The notes under the pieces: generated by a model | What the model was told of the DNA's origin: nothing | What the model saw: the letters and a program-made list of their open reading frames with translations, nothing else | The model's database searches: none | From: Gaiellasilicea sp046594445 | GTDB taxonomy: Bacteria; Actinomycetota; Thermoleophilia; Gaiellales; Gaiellaceae | Assembly (NCBI GenBank): GCA_046594445.1 | Contig: JBKJSM010000018.1 | Span: forward strand, 20,011 to 84,010 | DNA: 64,000 bases | Direction: 5' to 3' | In this document: positions 23,599-32,135 of the stretch, piece after piece | How the letters are laid out: every line of letters starts with the position of its first letter | Numbering within the stretch: the stretch's first letter is position 1 | Translations under genes and position numbers: made by a program

Positions 23599-24363
23599 GT
23601 GAAGCTCTACTCCGAGGAGCACGGCTCCGGCCACCCGCTGCTGCTGATCACGGGGCTCGGCTACGCAATCTGGTCGTGGCAGCGGCAGATCCCCGACTGG
23701 TCGCGCCAGTTCACGTGCGTGGCGGTGGACAACCGCGGCACCGGACGCTCTCCGAAGCCACCGGGGCCGTATTCGATCGAGCAGATGGCCGACGACGCGG
23801 CGAACGCGCTCGAAGGCCGGCGCGCGCACGTGGCGGGCTTCTCGATGGGCGGCTACATCGCGCAGACGCTCGCGCTCCGTCACCCGGGCCTGGTCGACCG
23901 GCTCGTGCTCGTGTGCACCGGCACCGGCGGGCCTGACTACGCGCCGTTCCCCCAGGAGACGAGCGCCGTCTGGGCCGCCAACGCCCACAAGTCACCGCCT
24001 GAGTTCGCCCGCTCCTCGATGCCGCTCTCGTTTGCCCCGGGCTGGACCGACGAGCACCCGGTCGAATTCGAGACGCTGCTGCGCGACCGGCTCGAGTATC
24101 CGACGCCGCCCGAGTGCTGGCGCGCCCAGTTCGACGCCTGCACCCGGTTCACCCGGCAGCGGACGCCGGTCGAGGAGATCGCGGTGCCGACGCTCGTCGC
24201 CCACGGGGACGCCGACCGGATCGTCCCCTACGAGAACGGCGTCGAGCTCGCGCGACGGATCCCGGGGTCACGGTTCGAGACGTTCTCGGAGGGCGGGCAC
24301 CTGCTGTTCATCGAGGATGCACCGAGGTTCAACGCGATGGTCGCGTCGTTCCTGACGGGGTAG
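23599..24363 (+). CDS. Alpha/beta hydrolase
   Basis: A 254-residue serine hydrolase. The nucleophile Ser82 is in GFSMGG, the acid is the Asp in HGDADRIVPYENG, and the His is in SEGGHLLFIED. It resembles 3-oxoadipate enol-lactonase-like or carboxylesterase members. GTG 23599 has a leaderless promoter. It opens the plus-strand acyl-CoA block and could release acids from esters or lactones; the substrate is unknown. Confidence 0.88.
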   Translation: MKLYSEEHGSGHPLLLITGLGYAIWSWQRQIPDWSRQFTCVAVDNRGTGRSPKPPGPYSIEQMADDAANALEGRRAHVAGFSMGGYIAQTLALRHPGLVDRLVLVCTGTGGPDYAPFPQETSAVWAANAHKSPPEFARSSMPLSFAPGWTDEHPVEFETLLRDRLEYPTPPECWRAQFDACTRFTRQRTPVEEIAVPTLVAHGDADRIVPYENGVELARRIPGSRFETFSEGGHLLFIEDAPRFNAMVASFLTG

Positions 24364-24366
24364 AGT
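24361..24366 (+). promoter_or_regulatory. Candidate leaderless -10 for the acyl-CoA dehydrogenase at 24373
   Basis: TAGAGT, overlapping the hydrolase stop codon TAG, lies exactly 6 bases before GTG 24373. Confidence 0.4.
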
Positions 24367-24372
24367 CGGCCC

Positions 24373-25524
24373 GTGGATCTTCGCGACACGCCGGAGGAGG
24401 CCGCTTTTCGCGCCGAGCTGCGCGGCTGGGTCGAGTCGAACCTGACCGACGAGGTTCGACGCGGCCGCTTCGAGGAGGCGGGGCGCGACTGGAGCCGGAA
24501 GCTCTACGACGCGGGCTACGCCGGCCTCACGTGGCCGGAGGAGTACGGCGGCGCCTCCGCCCCGTACAGCCACCAGGCGATCTTCCTCGAGGAGATGGCG
24601 CGCGCCGAGGCGCCGCCGCACCTCGGGGTGATCGGGCTCGGCATGGCCGGCCCGACGATCGTCGCCCACGGTACCGACGCCCAGAAGGAGAAGCACCTGG
24701 AGAAGATCCTCTCGACCGAGGAGATCTGGTGCCAGGGATTCTCCGAGCCGGACGCGGGCTCCGATCTCTCCGCCGTCCGGACGACGGCGCAGCTCGACGC
24801 CGACGGCAAGCACTTCGTCGTCAACGGCCAGAAGGTGTGGTCGTCGTTCGCGCACATGGCCGACTGGTGCATCCTCGTCACGCGCAGCGATCCCGACAGC
24901 GAGCGCCACGCGGGGCTGACGTACTTGCTCGTGGACATGCATGCCCCGGGTGTGGACGTGCGGCCGCTGCGGCAGATCACGGGCGAGGCCGAGTTCAACG
25001 AGATCTTCTTCACCGACGTGCAGGTGCCGGTCGAGAACGTCGTGGGCGAGGTCGGCGGCGGCTGGCAGGTGGCGATGACAACGCTGCTGCACGAGCGCGG
25101 AACGCTCGGCTTCGCCCTCACCGCGGGCCTCGAGAGCCAGATCCGGAAGCTGATCGCGCTCGCCAAGGTCAAGGGCGCGACCGAGGTGCAGCGGGACGCG
25201 ATCGCCTTCGAGTGGATCGGGCTCCAGGCCGTCCGCTACACGAACTACCGCTCGCTGACGACGCTGATGAAGACCGGCATCCCGGGGCCTGAGGGCTCGG
25301 GCGCCAAGCTCTGGTGGTCGGAGGCGAACCAGCGCGTGACGAAGCTCGCGCTCGAGCTGCTCGGCTCCGAGGCGCAGCTCCTGAACGCGAACGGCAACGT
25401 CCAGCCCGGCTACTGGCAACACCAGCAGCTGCGCTCCCGCGGCAACACGATCGAGGCCGGCACGTCCGAGATCCTGCGCAACATCATCGCCGAACGCGTC
25501 CTCGGGCTGCCACGGAGTCGCTGA
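24373..25524 (+). CDS. Acyl-CoA dehydrogenase, large subunit of an adjacent pair
   Basis: A 383-residue flavoprotein with QGFSEPDAGSDLSAVRTTA, VVNGQKVWSSFAHMADW and a C-terminal GNTIEAGTSEILRNIIAERVLGLPR. It is followed, with a one-base overlap, by a shorter acyl-CoA dehydrogenase. In mycobacterial steroid catabolism such FadE pairs form alpha2beta2 enzymes; this gene looks like the catalytically complete partner because it retains the FAD-proximal GTSEI segment. Confidence 0.92.
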   Translation: MDLRDTPEEAAFRAELRGWVESNLTDEVRRGRFEEAGRDWSRKLYDAGYAGLTWPEEYGGASAPYSHQAIFLEEMARAEAPPHLGVIGLGMAGPTIVAHGTDAQKEKHLEKILSTEEIWCQGFSEPDAGSDLSAVRTTAQLDADGKHFVVNGQKVWSSFAHMADWCILVTRSDPDSERHAGLTYLLVDMHAPGVDVRPLRQITGEAEFNEIFFTDVQVPVENVVGEVGGGWQVAMTTLLHERGTLGFALTAGLESQIRKLIALAKVKGATEVQRDAIAFEWIGLQAVRYTNYRSLTTLMKTGIPGPEGSGAKLWWSEANQRVTKLALELLGSEAQLLNANGNVQPGYWQHQQLRSRGNTIEAGTSEILRNIIAERVLGLPRSR

Positions 25525-26396
25525 TGGAGTTCGCCTTCACCCCCGAGCAGGAGGAGCTGCGCCGCCAGGCCCGTTCGTTCCTCGAGGCAAATCCTGACGC
25601 GCCGCTCGCCGAGCTGCGCGAGCTCGGCTGGCTCGGCGTGTCGGTGCCCGAGGAGCGCGGCGGCGGCGGCCTCTCCTTCGTCGACGAGGCAGTCCTGTTC
25701 GAGGAGGCGGGGCGCGCGCTCTACACCGGCCCCTTCCTGACGACGGCGGTCGTCCTCCCCTCCCTGCCGGCCGTGGACGAGCACGCCTGGTCGGTCGAGC
25801 TCGACGATCTGGTGCCGCACCTGGACGCGGTCGACAAGGTGCTTCGGGAGTCGATGGAGGCCTGTGACGCCGCCGGCGAGACGCTGGCGACCGTCGACGA
25901 GACGCGCCCACTCGGCCGCCTTGAGCCGGAGGAGTGCACGCAGCTCGACGGCGACTTCGAGGCGGTCCGGCTGAGGCTGCTGGCGGCACTCGCCGTCGAG
26001 GCCGTCGGGATCGCCCAGAAAGCGCTCGAGCTCGGCGTCGAGTACGTCTCCGACCGGGAGCAGTTCGGCAAGAAGATCGGCACCTACCAGGCGGTCTCGC
26101 ATCCGCTCGCGGACACCTACGTCGAGACGGAGCTCGCGCGCTCGCTCGCCTACTGGGCGGCGTGGTGCGTGGCCGAGAGCGACGATCAGGCTGCCGTCGC
26201 CGTCGCGTCCGCCAAGGCGATGGCCGCGGAAACCGCCGTCGCCGCCTGCGAGCGCTCGATCCAGGTGCACGGCGGCATCGGCTTCACATGGGAGCACGTC
26301 CTGCACCGCTACTACAAGCGCGCGCAGTGGATCGACGCGTTCGGCGGTCATGCGGCCAAGCAGCGCCAGGTCGTCGCCGCATCCCTACTCGACTAG
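25524..26396 (+). CDS. Acyl-CoA dehydrogenase, short partner subunit
   Basis: A 290-residue member, about 90 shorter than its neighbour. The N-terminal helical domain (FTPEQEELRRQARSFL) and C-terminal domain (EYVSDREQFGKKIGTYQAVSH, SIQVHGGIGFTWEHVLHRYYKRA) are present, but the middle beta domain is greatly reduced. This is the organisation of the non-catalytic or half-site subunit in heteromeric acyl-CoA dehydrogenases. The ATG overlaps the previous stop (TGATG). Confidence 0.9.
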   Translation: MEFAFTPEQEELRRQARSFLEANPDAPLAELRELGWLGVSVPEERGGGGLSFVDEAVLFEEAGRALYTGPFLTTAVVLPSLPAVDEHAWSVELDDLVPHLDAVDKVLRESMEACDAAGETLATVDETRPLGRLEPEECTQLDGDFEAVRLRLLAALAVEAVGIAQKALELGVEYVSDREQFGKKIGTYQAVSHPLADTYVETELARSLAYWAAWCVAESDDQAAVAVASAKAMAAETAVAACERSIQVHGGIGFTWEHVLHRYYKRAQWIDAFGGHAAKQRQVVAASLLD

Positions 26397-26405
26397 GAGG
26401 CTTCG

Positions 26406-26861
26406 TTGCCCGTCCCGAAAGCGGAAGTGCTCGAGCTGATGCGCATGGAGGTCGACCCAAGCGAGGTCGCGGCGATCCGCGAGCTCTGGAAAGAACACTC
26501 GAAGGCGGAGGACAACCGCTCGATCGAAGGCCTCCTGGCGACGCTTTCCGAGGACTGCGTCTACACGGTCTATCCCGACGACGTCTCGTGGCACGGACAC
26601 GAGGGTGCCGCGCGCTTCTACACGGAGCTCCTGACCGCGTTCCCGGACATCGTCTTCGAGCTCCAGAACATCGTCATCGGACCGCAGGGCGTCGTCGAGG
26701 AGGCGATCGTGACCGGGACCCACGCGGCCAAGTGGCTCGGAAACGAGCCGACCGGCGAGACGATGACCTGGCGCAACGCGATCTTCTTCCCCTGGGATCC
26801 CGAGTCGCGCCGCTTCAAGGGCGAGCGCGTCTACACCGACGCTCCGAGGAGGTCAGCCTGA
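26406..26861 (+). CDS. NTF2-like/SnoaL-type protein
   Basis: A 151-residue alpha+beta cone protein. ELWKEHSKAEDNRSIEGLLATLSEDCVYTVYPDD and WHGHEGAARFYTELLTAFPD are typical of the SnoaL/nuclear-transport-factor-2-like fold, which includes ketosteroid isomerase-like enzymes. The start is TTG 26406, fixed by AGGAGG at 26395-26400. In an acyl-CoA block it could be an isomerase or hydratase. Confidence 0.82.
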   Translation: MPVPKAEVLELMRMEVDPSEVAAIRELWKEHSKAEDNRSIEGLLATLSEDCVYTVYPDDVSWHGHEGAARFYTELLTAFPDIVFELQNIVIGPQGVVEEAIVTGTHAAKWLGNEPTGETMTWRNAIFFPWDPESRRFKGERVYTDAPRRSA

Positions 26862-27256
26862 TGGCCCACGCGTTTTCGTCCCTCGACGAGCTCGGGGACG
26901 GTCCCGGCTTCCGGAAGGTGCGCGGCCCGATGGGGATCACGGCCTTCGGCGTCAACGGCCTCGTGTATCCCCCGGGCTACGAGGGAATCTTTCACTACCA
27001 CGACGAGCAGGACGAGCTCTACTTCGTCCACAAGGGCACCGCGCGCTTCGAGATCGAGGGCGAGACCCGCGACGTCGAGGCCGGCGGGCTCGTCCATGTC
27101 GAGTCGACGACGCAGCGCAAGGTCTCGAATCCCGGCGACGATGAGCTCGTGCTGCTGATCGTCGGCGGCAAGGGCGGCTACGTCGAGCGGGACGGCCATC
27201 TGGTCAACGAGGAGGATCTGGCGCGGCGCCAGGCCCTGGGAAAGGGGGAGAGATGA
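26861..27256 (+). CDS. Cupin-domain protein
   Basis: A 131-residue single-domain beta-barrel. Cupin motif 1 is FHYHDEQDELYFVHKGTARF, giving the usual two His and a Glu; motif 2 (GGLVHVESTTQRKVSN) lacks the common His, so metal binding may be incomplete. It starts one base inside the previous stop and overlaps the next gene by ATGA. Possible roles are a small isomerase or dioxygenase, or a binding protein. Confidence 0.8.
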   Translation: MAHAFSSLDELGDGPGFRKVRGPMGITAFGVNGLVYPPGYEGIFHYHDEQDELYFVHKGTARFEIEGETRDVEAGGLVHVESTTQRKVSNPGDDELVLLIVGGKGGYVERDGHLVNEEDLARRQALGKGER

Positions 27257-28857
27257 AAGGCCTGATGATGGACTTCCAGCTGACGCTGCCGACGATCCTG
27301 AAGCGTGCGGAGACCTACTTCCCACACCAGGAAATCGTGACGCGGATGCCGGACAAGAGCTTCCACACCTACACATTCGCGGACTTCGGCAAGCGTGCAC
27401 GGCAGCTCGCCGTCGCGCTCAAGGGACTCGGCCTCGAGCCCGGCGACCGAGTCGCGACGCTCTGCTGGAACCACTACCAGCACCTCGAGGCATACCTCGG
27501 CATTCCCTGCGGCGGCTTTGTCCTGCACACGCTGAACCTGCGGCTGCACCCGAACGACCTCGGCTACATCGCGACGCACGCGGGCGACAAGGCCGTGATC
27601 GTCGATAAGAGCCTGCTGCCGCTCTGGGAGCAGTTCGCCGACAAAACGCCGATCGAGCACGTGATCGTGGTCGAAGACGGCTACGAGGAGCTGCTCGCCG
27701 GCGCCAACCCCGACGACTACGAAGACCCCCAGCTCGACGAGGACACCGCCGCGGCCATGTGCTACACGAGCGGCACCACGGGGATGCCAAAGGGCGTCCT
27801 CTACTCGCACCGTTCGACCGTGCTGCACACGCTCGGACAGGCGCTCGCGGCGCCGCTCGGCCTGCACGTGACGGAGAAGGAGACCTTACTCCCCGTCGTT
27901 CCGATGTTCCACGCGAACGCGTGGGGTTACCCTTACACCTGCCTGATGCAGGGCGCGAAGCTCGTCTTCCCGGGCCCCTTCCTCGACCCCGAAACCCTGC
28001 TCGACGACTTCGAGCAGCAGGGCGTGACGATCACCGCCGGCGTGCCGACGATCTGGATGGGGATCCTCGGCATGCTCGACAAGGAGCCGGACCGCTGGGA
28101 CCTCTCGAAGCTGCACTCGATGCTCGTCGGCGGCTCGGCGGCGCCGCGCGCGATGATCGCCGGCTTCCGGCAGCGGCACGGCAAGACCGTCGTGCACGGC
28201 TGGGGGATGACCGAAACATCCCCGCTCGCGACCGCGTCCGACTACATCGGAGACTTCCGCGTCGCGGACGAAGAGACGCAGCTCGACGTCGTCGCGATGC
28301 AGGGGCTCCCCCTTCCCTTCGTGGAACTCCGCGGGATCGACGACGACGGCAAGGAGATCCCCTGGAACGGCGAGGCGATGGGCGAGCTCGAGGTGCGGGG
28401 GCCGTGGGTCGCCTCCGGCTACTACGAGACGCCAGAGCAGGCCGAACGCTGGACGGACGACGGCTGGTTCAAGACCGGCGACATCGCGTCGTTCCACCCG
28501 ATGGGCTACGTCATCCTCAAGGACCGCTCGAAGGATGTGATCAAGTCCGGCGGCGAGGGGATCGCGTCGGTCGAGCTCGAGATCGCGCTGATGGCGCATC
28601 CCGCGATCTCGGAGGCCGCCGTGATCGCGATCCCGCACGAGAAATGGGACGAGCGGCCACTCGCGGTGTGCGTGCTCCGCGAGGGGCAGGCCGCGACCGG
28701 GGACGAGCTGCGCGAGTTTCTCGCTCCCAACTTCGCCAAGTTCTGGCTGCCCGATGCGTTCGAGTTCGTCGACGAGATCCCGAAGACCGCCGTCGGCAAG
28801 TTCCGCAAGACGGCTCTCCGTGAGCAGTTCCCGCACGCGTCGGCCCCGCCGTCCTAG
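27253..28857 (+). CDS. AMP-dependent acyl-CoA synthetase
   Basis: Activates a carboxylic acid to its CoA thioester via an acyl-adenylate. The 534-residue protein has the P-loop CYTSGTTGMPKGVLYSH, GWGMTETSP, the adenylate motif GWFKTGDIASFHPMGYV, KDRSKDVIKSGGEGIAS and the catalytic lysine in PKTAVGKFRKTALR. Close to medium/long-chain fatty acid ligases of the FadD/alkK type. It likely feeds the neighbouring dehydrogenases. Confidence 0.93.
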   Translation: MKGLMMDFQLTLPTILKRAETYFPHQEIVTRMPDKSFHTYTFADFGKRARQLAVALKGLGLEPGDRVATLCWNHYQHLEAYLGIPCGGFVLHTLNLRLHPNDLGYIATHAGDKAVIVDKSLLPLWEQFADKTPIEHVIVVEDGYEELLAGANPDDYEDPQLDEDTAAAMCYTSGTTGMPKGVLYSHRSTVLHTLGQALAAPLGLHVTEKETLLPVVPMFHANAWGYPYTCLMQGAKLVFPGPFLDPETLLDDFEQQGVTITAGVPTIWMGILGMLDKEPDRWDLSKLHSMLVGGSAAPRAMIAGFRQRHGKTVVHGWGMTETSPLATASDYIGDFRVADEETQLDVVAMQGLPLPFVELRGIDDDGKEIPWNGEAMGELEVRGPWVASGYYETPEQAERWTDDGWFKTGDIASFHPMGYVILKDRSKDVIKSGGEGIASVELEIALMAHPAISEAAVIAIPHEKWDERPLAVCVLREGQAATGDELREFLAPNFAKFWLPDAFEFVDEIPKTAVGKFRKTALREQFPHASAPPS

Positions 28858-29546
28858 TGGAGATCCGGGGAAAGACGTTCATCGTCACGGGTGGCCGCTC
28901 CGGGCTCGGGGAGGCCACCGCGGCGATGCTCGACGCCGAGGGCGCGAACGTCGTCGTCGCCGACCTGCCGGAGACCGACGTCACCGACGAGGAGTCGGTG
29001 CGCGCAGTCGTCGAGTCGTGCGACGAGCTCCACGGCGTCGTCAACTGCGCCGGAATCGGCGGCGGCTCCAGAGTGATCGGCTTTCCCCTCGACCAGTTCC
29101 GCCGGATCGTCGAGGTGAACCTGATCGGCACCTTCAACGTGATCAGGCATGCCGCGGAGAAGATCGCGGCCGGCGAGCCCGACGCGGAAGGCACGCGCGG
29201 CGTGGTCGTGAACACCGCCTCGAACGCGGCCTTCGACGGCCAGATCGGCCAGGCGGCGTACACGGCCTCGAAGGCGGGCGTCGCCGGGATGACGCTGCCG
29301 ATCGCCCGCGACCTGGGCAAGTTCGGGATCAGGGTGATGACGATCGCGCCCGGCCCGGCCGACACGCCGATGCTCTCCAAGCTGCGCGACGACATCCGCG
29401 AGAGCCTCGAGTCGCAGATCCCCTTCCCCAAGCGGCTCGGCCGGCCCGAGGACTTCGCGGCGCTCGTCAAGCACATCGTCGAGAACGAGTACCTGAACGG
29501 CGAGGTGATCCGCCTCGACGGCGCGCTGAGAATGGCGCCAAGATGA
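28857..29546 (+). CDS. Short-chain dehydrogenase, 3-hydroxyacyl-CoA dehydrogenase type II-like
   Basis: A 229-residue Rossmann enzyme with the NAD site VTGGRSGLGEATAAML, the NCAGIGGG strand, catalytic NTASNAAFDG, YTASK (Tyr/Lys pair) and the APGPADTPM tail. The layout matches 3-hydroxy-2-methylbutyryl-CoA dehydrogenase-type SDRs that oxidise beta-hydroxyacyl-CoA. GTG 28857 overlaps the ligase stop by one base (TAGTG). Two hairpins follow its stop. Confidence 0.9.
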   Translation: MEIRGKTFIVTGGRSGLGEATAAMLDAEGANVVVADLPETDVTDEESVRAVVESCDELHGVVNCAGIGGGSRVIGFPLDQFRRIVEVNLIGTFNVIRHAAEKIAAGEPDAEGTRGVVVNTASNAAFDGQIGQAAYTASKAGVAGMTLPIARDLGKFGIRVMTIAPGPADTPMLSKLRDDIRESLESQIPFPKRLGRPEDFAALVKHIVENEYLNGEVIRLDGALRMAPR

Positions 29547-29607
29547 GGATCCGCAGAAGCGGATCCTCATCGCGCAAAAACCCCTGAAGGGGGCCGCAAG
29601 CGGCCCC
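29543..29607 (+). terminator. Tandem hairpins between SDR and enoyl-CoA hydratase genes
   Basis: A perfect 12-bp stem (ATGAGGATCCGC 29543-29554, GCGGATCCTCAT 29559-29570, loop AGAA) includes the SDR stop codon. A second perfect 8-bp stem follows (GGGGCCGC 29590-29597, GCGGCCCC 29600-29607). They suggest partial termination or RNA processing within the operon. Confidence 0.5.
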
Positions 29608-29629
29608 GCCCGCTAGACAAAGGAATTGG

Positions 29630-30418
29630 ATGGCTGAGTACGTCAAGGTCGAGCAGGACGGGCGCGTTGCCATCGTCACCCTCGACCACCCGCCCGTGAA
29701 CGCGCTCTCCTCGAAGTTGCTGGAGGAGCTCGAGGAGGAGTACGACCGCCTCGACGCCGACGACGAGGTGCGCGCGATCGTGCTACGCGGCGAAGGCGAG
29801 AAGGCTTTCGTCGCCGGCGCCGACATCACGGAGTTCCCTGCGATGCGCGAGCAGATCGAGGAGGCCGCGGAGACGGGCTCGGCGCGCGGGATCCAGAAGC
29901 TGGCCGCGCGGATGGACGCGGGCCGCACGCCCGTGATCGCGGCGATCCACGGCTACTGCCTCGGCGGCGGTCTCGAGCTGGCGATGGCCTGCGACATCCG
30001 GATCGCCGCCGAGGACGCGCAACTCGGCCAGCCTGAGATCAAGCTCGGCCTGATCCCGGGCGGCGGCGGCACCCAGCGGCTGCCCCGCCTCGTCGGACAC
30101 GGCCGCGCGCTCTACCTCAACCTCACCGGCGACCCGATCTCTGGGTCGCAAGCGTACGACTGGGGCCTCGTCGAGCGGGCCGTGCCGCGCGCGGAGCTGC
30201 TGGACGCGGCGCTCGAGCTGGCGCGAACGCTCTCCGAGCGCTCGCCGCACGCCATGGGCGTGATCAAGCGCCTGGCCGCGGAGACGCGCGACCTTCCACT
30301 CGCCGAGGGCATGCAGCAAGAGGCGAAGGGCTTCATCCAGTGCATCGGCAGCGAGGACGGCGCCGAGGGCGTGGTCGCGTTCCTGGAGAAGCGCAAGCCC
30401 GAGTTCACCGGGCGATGA
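29630..30418 (+). CDS. Enoyl-CoA hydratase/isomerase family (crotonase) protein
   Basis: A 262-residue crotonase. Oxyanion-hole and catalytic regions are AFVAGADITEF, GYCLGGGLELAMACDIRIA and QLGQPEIKLGLIPGGGGTQRLPRLVG; both active-site glutamates of true hydratases (one in GGLELA, one in GQPEIKLG) are present. ATG 29630 follows AAGGA. It should hydrate trans-2-enoyl-CoA for the adjacent dehydrogenases. Confidence 0.93.
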   Translation: MAEYVKVEQDGRVAIVTLDHPPVNALSSKLLEELEEEYDRLDADDEVRAIVLRGEGEKAFVAGADITEFPAMREQIEEAAETGSARGIQKLAARMDAGRTPVIAAIHGYCLGGGLELAMACDIRIAAEDAQLGQPEIKLGLIPGGGGTQRLPRLVGHGRALYLNLTGDPISGSQAYDWGLVERAVPRAELLDAALELARTLSERSPHAMGVIKRLAAETRDLPLAEGMQQEAKGFIQCIGSEDGAEGVVAFLEKRKPEFTGR

Positions 30419-31329
30419 GGGCTGCCGTCCTCCACGAGACGGGCGGGCAGCTCTCGCTGGAGGACTGCCCCGAGCCCGAGGCGGGCCCGGGGCAGTCGAT
30501 CGTCGAGGTGAAGGCCGCGGGGATCAACTTTGCGGACGTCCTGATCCGCGACGGCCAGTATCCGCAGCCGCCGGAGCTGCCAACCGTGCTCGGCAACGAG
30601 GTCGCCGGGGACGTCGACGGGCGCCGCGTGGTGGCGTTCGCGCGCGCGAGCGGAGGCGGCTACGCCGAGCGCGTGGCGGTCGACGACGACTGGACCTTCG
30701 AGCTTCCGGAGGGAGCGAGCTACGCGGAGGGAGCGGCGTTCCTCACGACCTACCTGACCGCGTGGATCCCGCTCTTCCGCCAGGTTCGTATCCACCCCGG
30801 CTCGAACGTGCTCGTGACTGCGGCCGCCGGCGGCGTCGGCACGGCTGCGATCCAGGTGGCAGTCTTCGCCGGAGCGAACGTGACCGCGGCTGCCGGGTCG
30901 GACGAGAAGCTCGCGCTCGCACGCAAGCTCGGCGCGACGCGGACTGTGTCCTACGAGGAGATCGAAGGGCTCGACGACATCGACGTCGCCTTCGACCCGG
31001 TCGGCGGCCCGGTCTTTAGCGCCTGCCTGAAGACGCTGCGGCCGCTCGGCTCCGCGATCGCGATCGGCTTCGCGGGCGGTGCCTGGGAGCCGGTCGATCC
31101 CGCCCGGCTCGTCGGCCGGAACACGACTGCAGTCGGCTTCTACCTCGGCAGGTTGATGGGCATGCGACCCGACCTCGTACGCAGCGAGGTGCACGAGCTG
31201 ATCGCGCTCTGGAGCCGTGGCGCGATCAAGCCGGTCGTCGGCGCCGAGTATCCGCTCGAGCAGGCGAACGAGGCGCACGACTTCATCGCGTCGCGGCAGT
31301 CGACCGGGAAAGTCGTCCTTGTTCCCTGA
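30415..31329 (+). CDS. Quinone oxidoreductase-like NADPH-dependent MDR protein
   Basis: A 304-residue zinc-free medium-chain dehydrogenase/reductase: AAGINFADVLIRDGQYP, LGNEVAGDV, the nucleotide site VTAAAGGVGTAAIQVA and C-terminal IASRQSTGKVVLVP. It likely reduces an enone or enoyl thioester with NADPH. ATGA overlap with the crotonase gene. Confidence 0.9.
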   Translation: MRAAVLHETGGQLSLEDCPEPEAGPGQSIVEVKAAGINFADVLIRDGQYPQPPELPTVLGNEVAGDVDGRRVVAFARASGGGYAERVAVDDDWTFELPEGASYAEGAAFLTTYLTAWIPLFRQVRIHPGSNVLVTAAAGGVGTAAIQVAVFAGANVTAAAGSDEKLALARKLGATRTVSYEEIEGLDDIDVAFDPVGGPVFSACLKTLRPLGSAIAIGFAGGAWEPVDPARLVGRNTTAVGFYLGRLMGMRPDLVRSEVHELIALWSRGAIKPVVGAEYPLEQANEAHDFIASRQSTGKVVLVP

Positions 31330-31996
31330 GACCGCACTCGTCACGGGCTCCGCGGGTGGGATCGGCCGTGCGCTCGTGGCGGCGCTCGAGGCCGAGGGTG
31401 CGGCGGTGCGCGGCGTCGACCTCGTCGAGGGGTTCGACGTGGCCGACCCGGACGCATGGCGCGACGTCGAGCCCGCGGACGCCGTCTTTCTGAACGCGGG
31501 CGTGCTGGCGGTGGGCGACGGCTCGCTCGCCGACTACCGGCAGATCATGGCCGTCAACGTCGACGGCGTCGTCTTCGGCGTCCAGGCGCTCGCGCCGAAG
31601 ATGCGCAGGGGCAGCGCGTTCATCGTCACCGCCTCGCTGGCCGGGCTGATCCCGATGGCGTCCGATCCGCTCTACGCGCTGACGAAGCACGCGGTCGTCG
31701 GGTACGCGCGCTCGATGGCAGACGTACTCGAGCCGCGCGGGATCCGGGTCAACCTCGTCAACCCTGGGATCGTGCGCACGCCGATGACGGAGCCGGCCCA
31801 GTCCGAGCTCGACGCCGCCGGCTTTCCGCTGATGGAGCCCGAGCAGATCGCCCACGCCGCGCTCGCCGCCGCCCGCAGCGAGGAAACCGGCCAGGCGTGG
31901 GTCTGTCAGCCCGGCCGCGAGCCCCTCCAGTTCCGCTTCCCGAACGTCCCGGGCCCCCGCGTAGAGGGCGCCGAGGGCATGGTGCCGCAGCTCTAG
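31319..31996 (+). CDS. Short-chain dehydrogenase/reductase
   Basis: A 225-residue SDR. NAD-binding TALVTGSAGGIGRALV, LNAGVLAVG, and YALTK supplying the Tyr and Lys; NLVNPGIVRTPM closes the cofactor pocket. I choose TTG 31319, the only plausible start before the first strand; it overlaps the preceding gene by 11 bases. Substrate unknown; it belongs with the acyl-CoA genes. Confidence 0.85.
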   Translation: MFPETALVTGSAGGIGRALVAALEAEGAAVRGVDLVEGFDVADPDAWRDVEPADAVFLNAGVLAVGDGSLADYRQIMAVNVDGVVFGVQALAPKMRRGSAFIVTASLAGLIPMASDPLYALTKHAVVGYARSMADVLEPRGIRVNLVNPGIVRTPMTEPAQSELDAAGFPLMEPEQIAHAALAAARSEETGQAWVCQPGREPLQFRFPNVPGPRVEGAEGMVPQL

Positions 31997-32061
31997 CACG
32001 CGAACACCGCCCCTTCTGGCCATGTCGATCGCAACGATTCAGCAACTCTTTATCCCCAACC

Positions 32062-32114
32062 GTCCCCGCAGGACAGGTTTCGGGGACAGTCCCCCGAGCG
32101 TCCTGAGCGGACGC
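32062..32114. repeat. Intergenic palindrome group
   Basis: In the 139-base gap are GTCCCCG/CGGGGAC arms (32062-32068, 32081-32087), the palindrome GGGGAC-A-GTCCCC (32082-32094) and GCGTCC-N5-GGACGC (32098-32114). They could be a terminator or a REP-like element. The remainder of the gap is unremarkable. Confidence 0.4.
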
Positions 32115-32120
32115 GTCTCG

Positions 32121-32126
32121 TAGGAT
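32121..32126 (+). promoter_or_regulatory. Candidate -10 box for the LLM oxidoreductase gene
   Basis: TAGGAT lies 9 bases before ATG 32136, which also has AGGAG close upstream. A very short leader is likely. Confidence 0.4.
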
Positions 32127-32135
32127 CCGCAGGAG

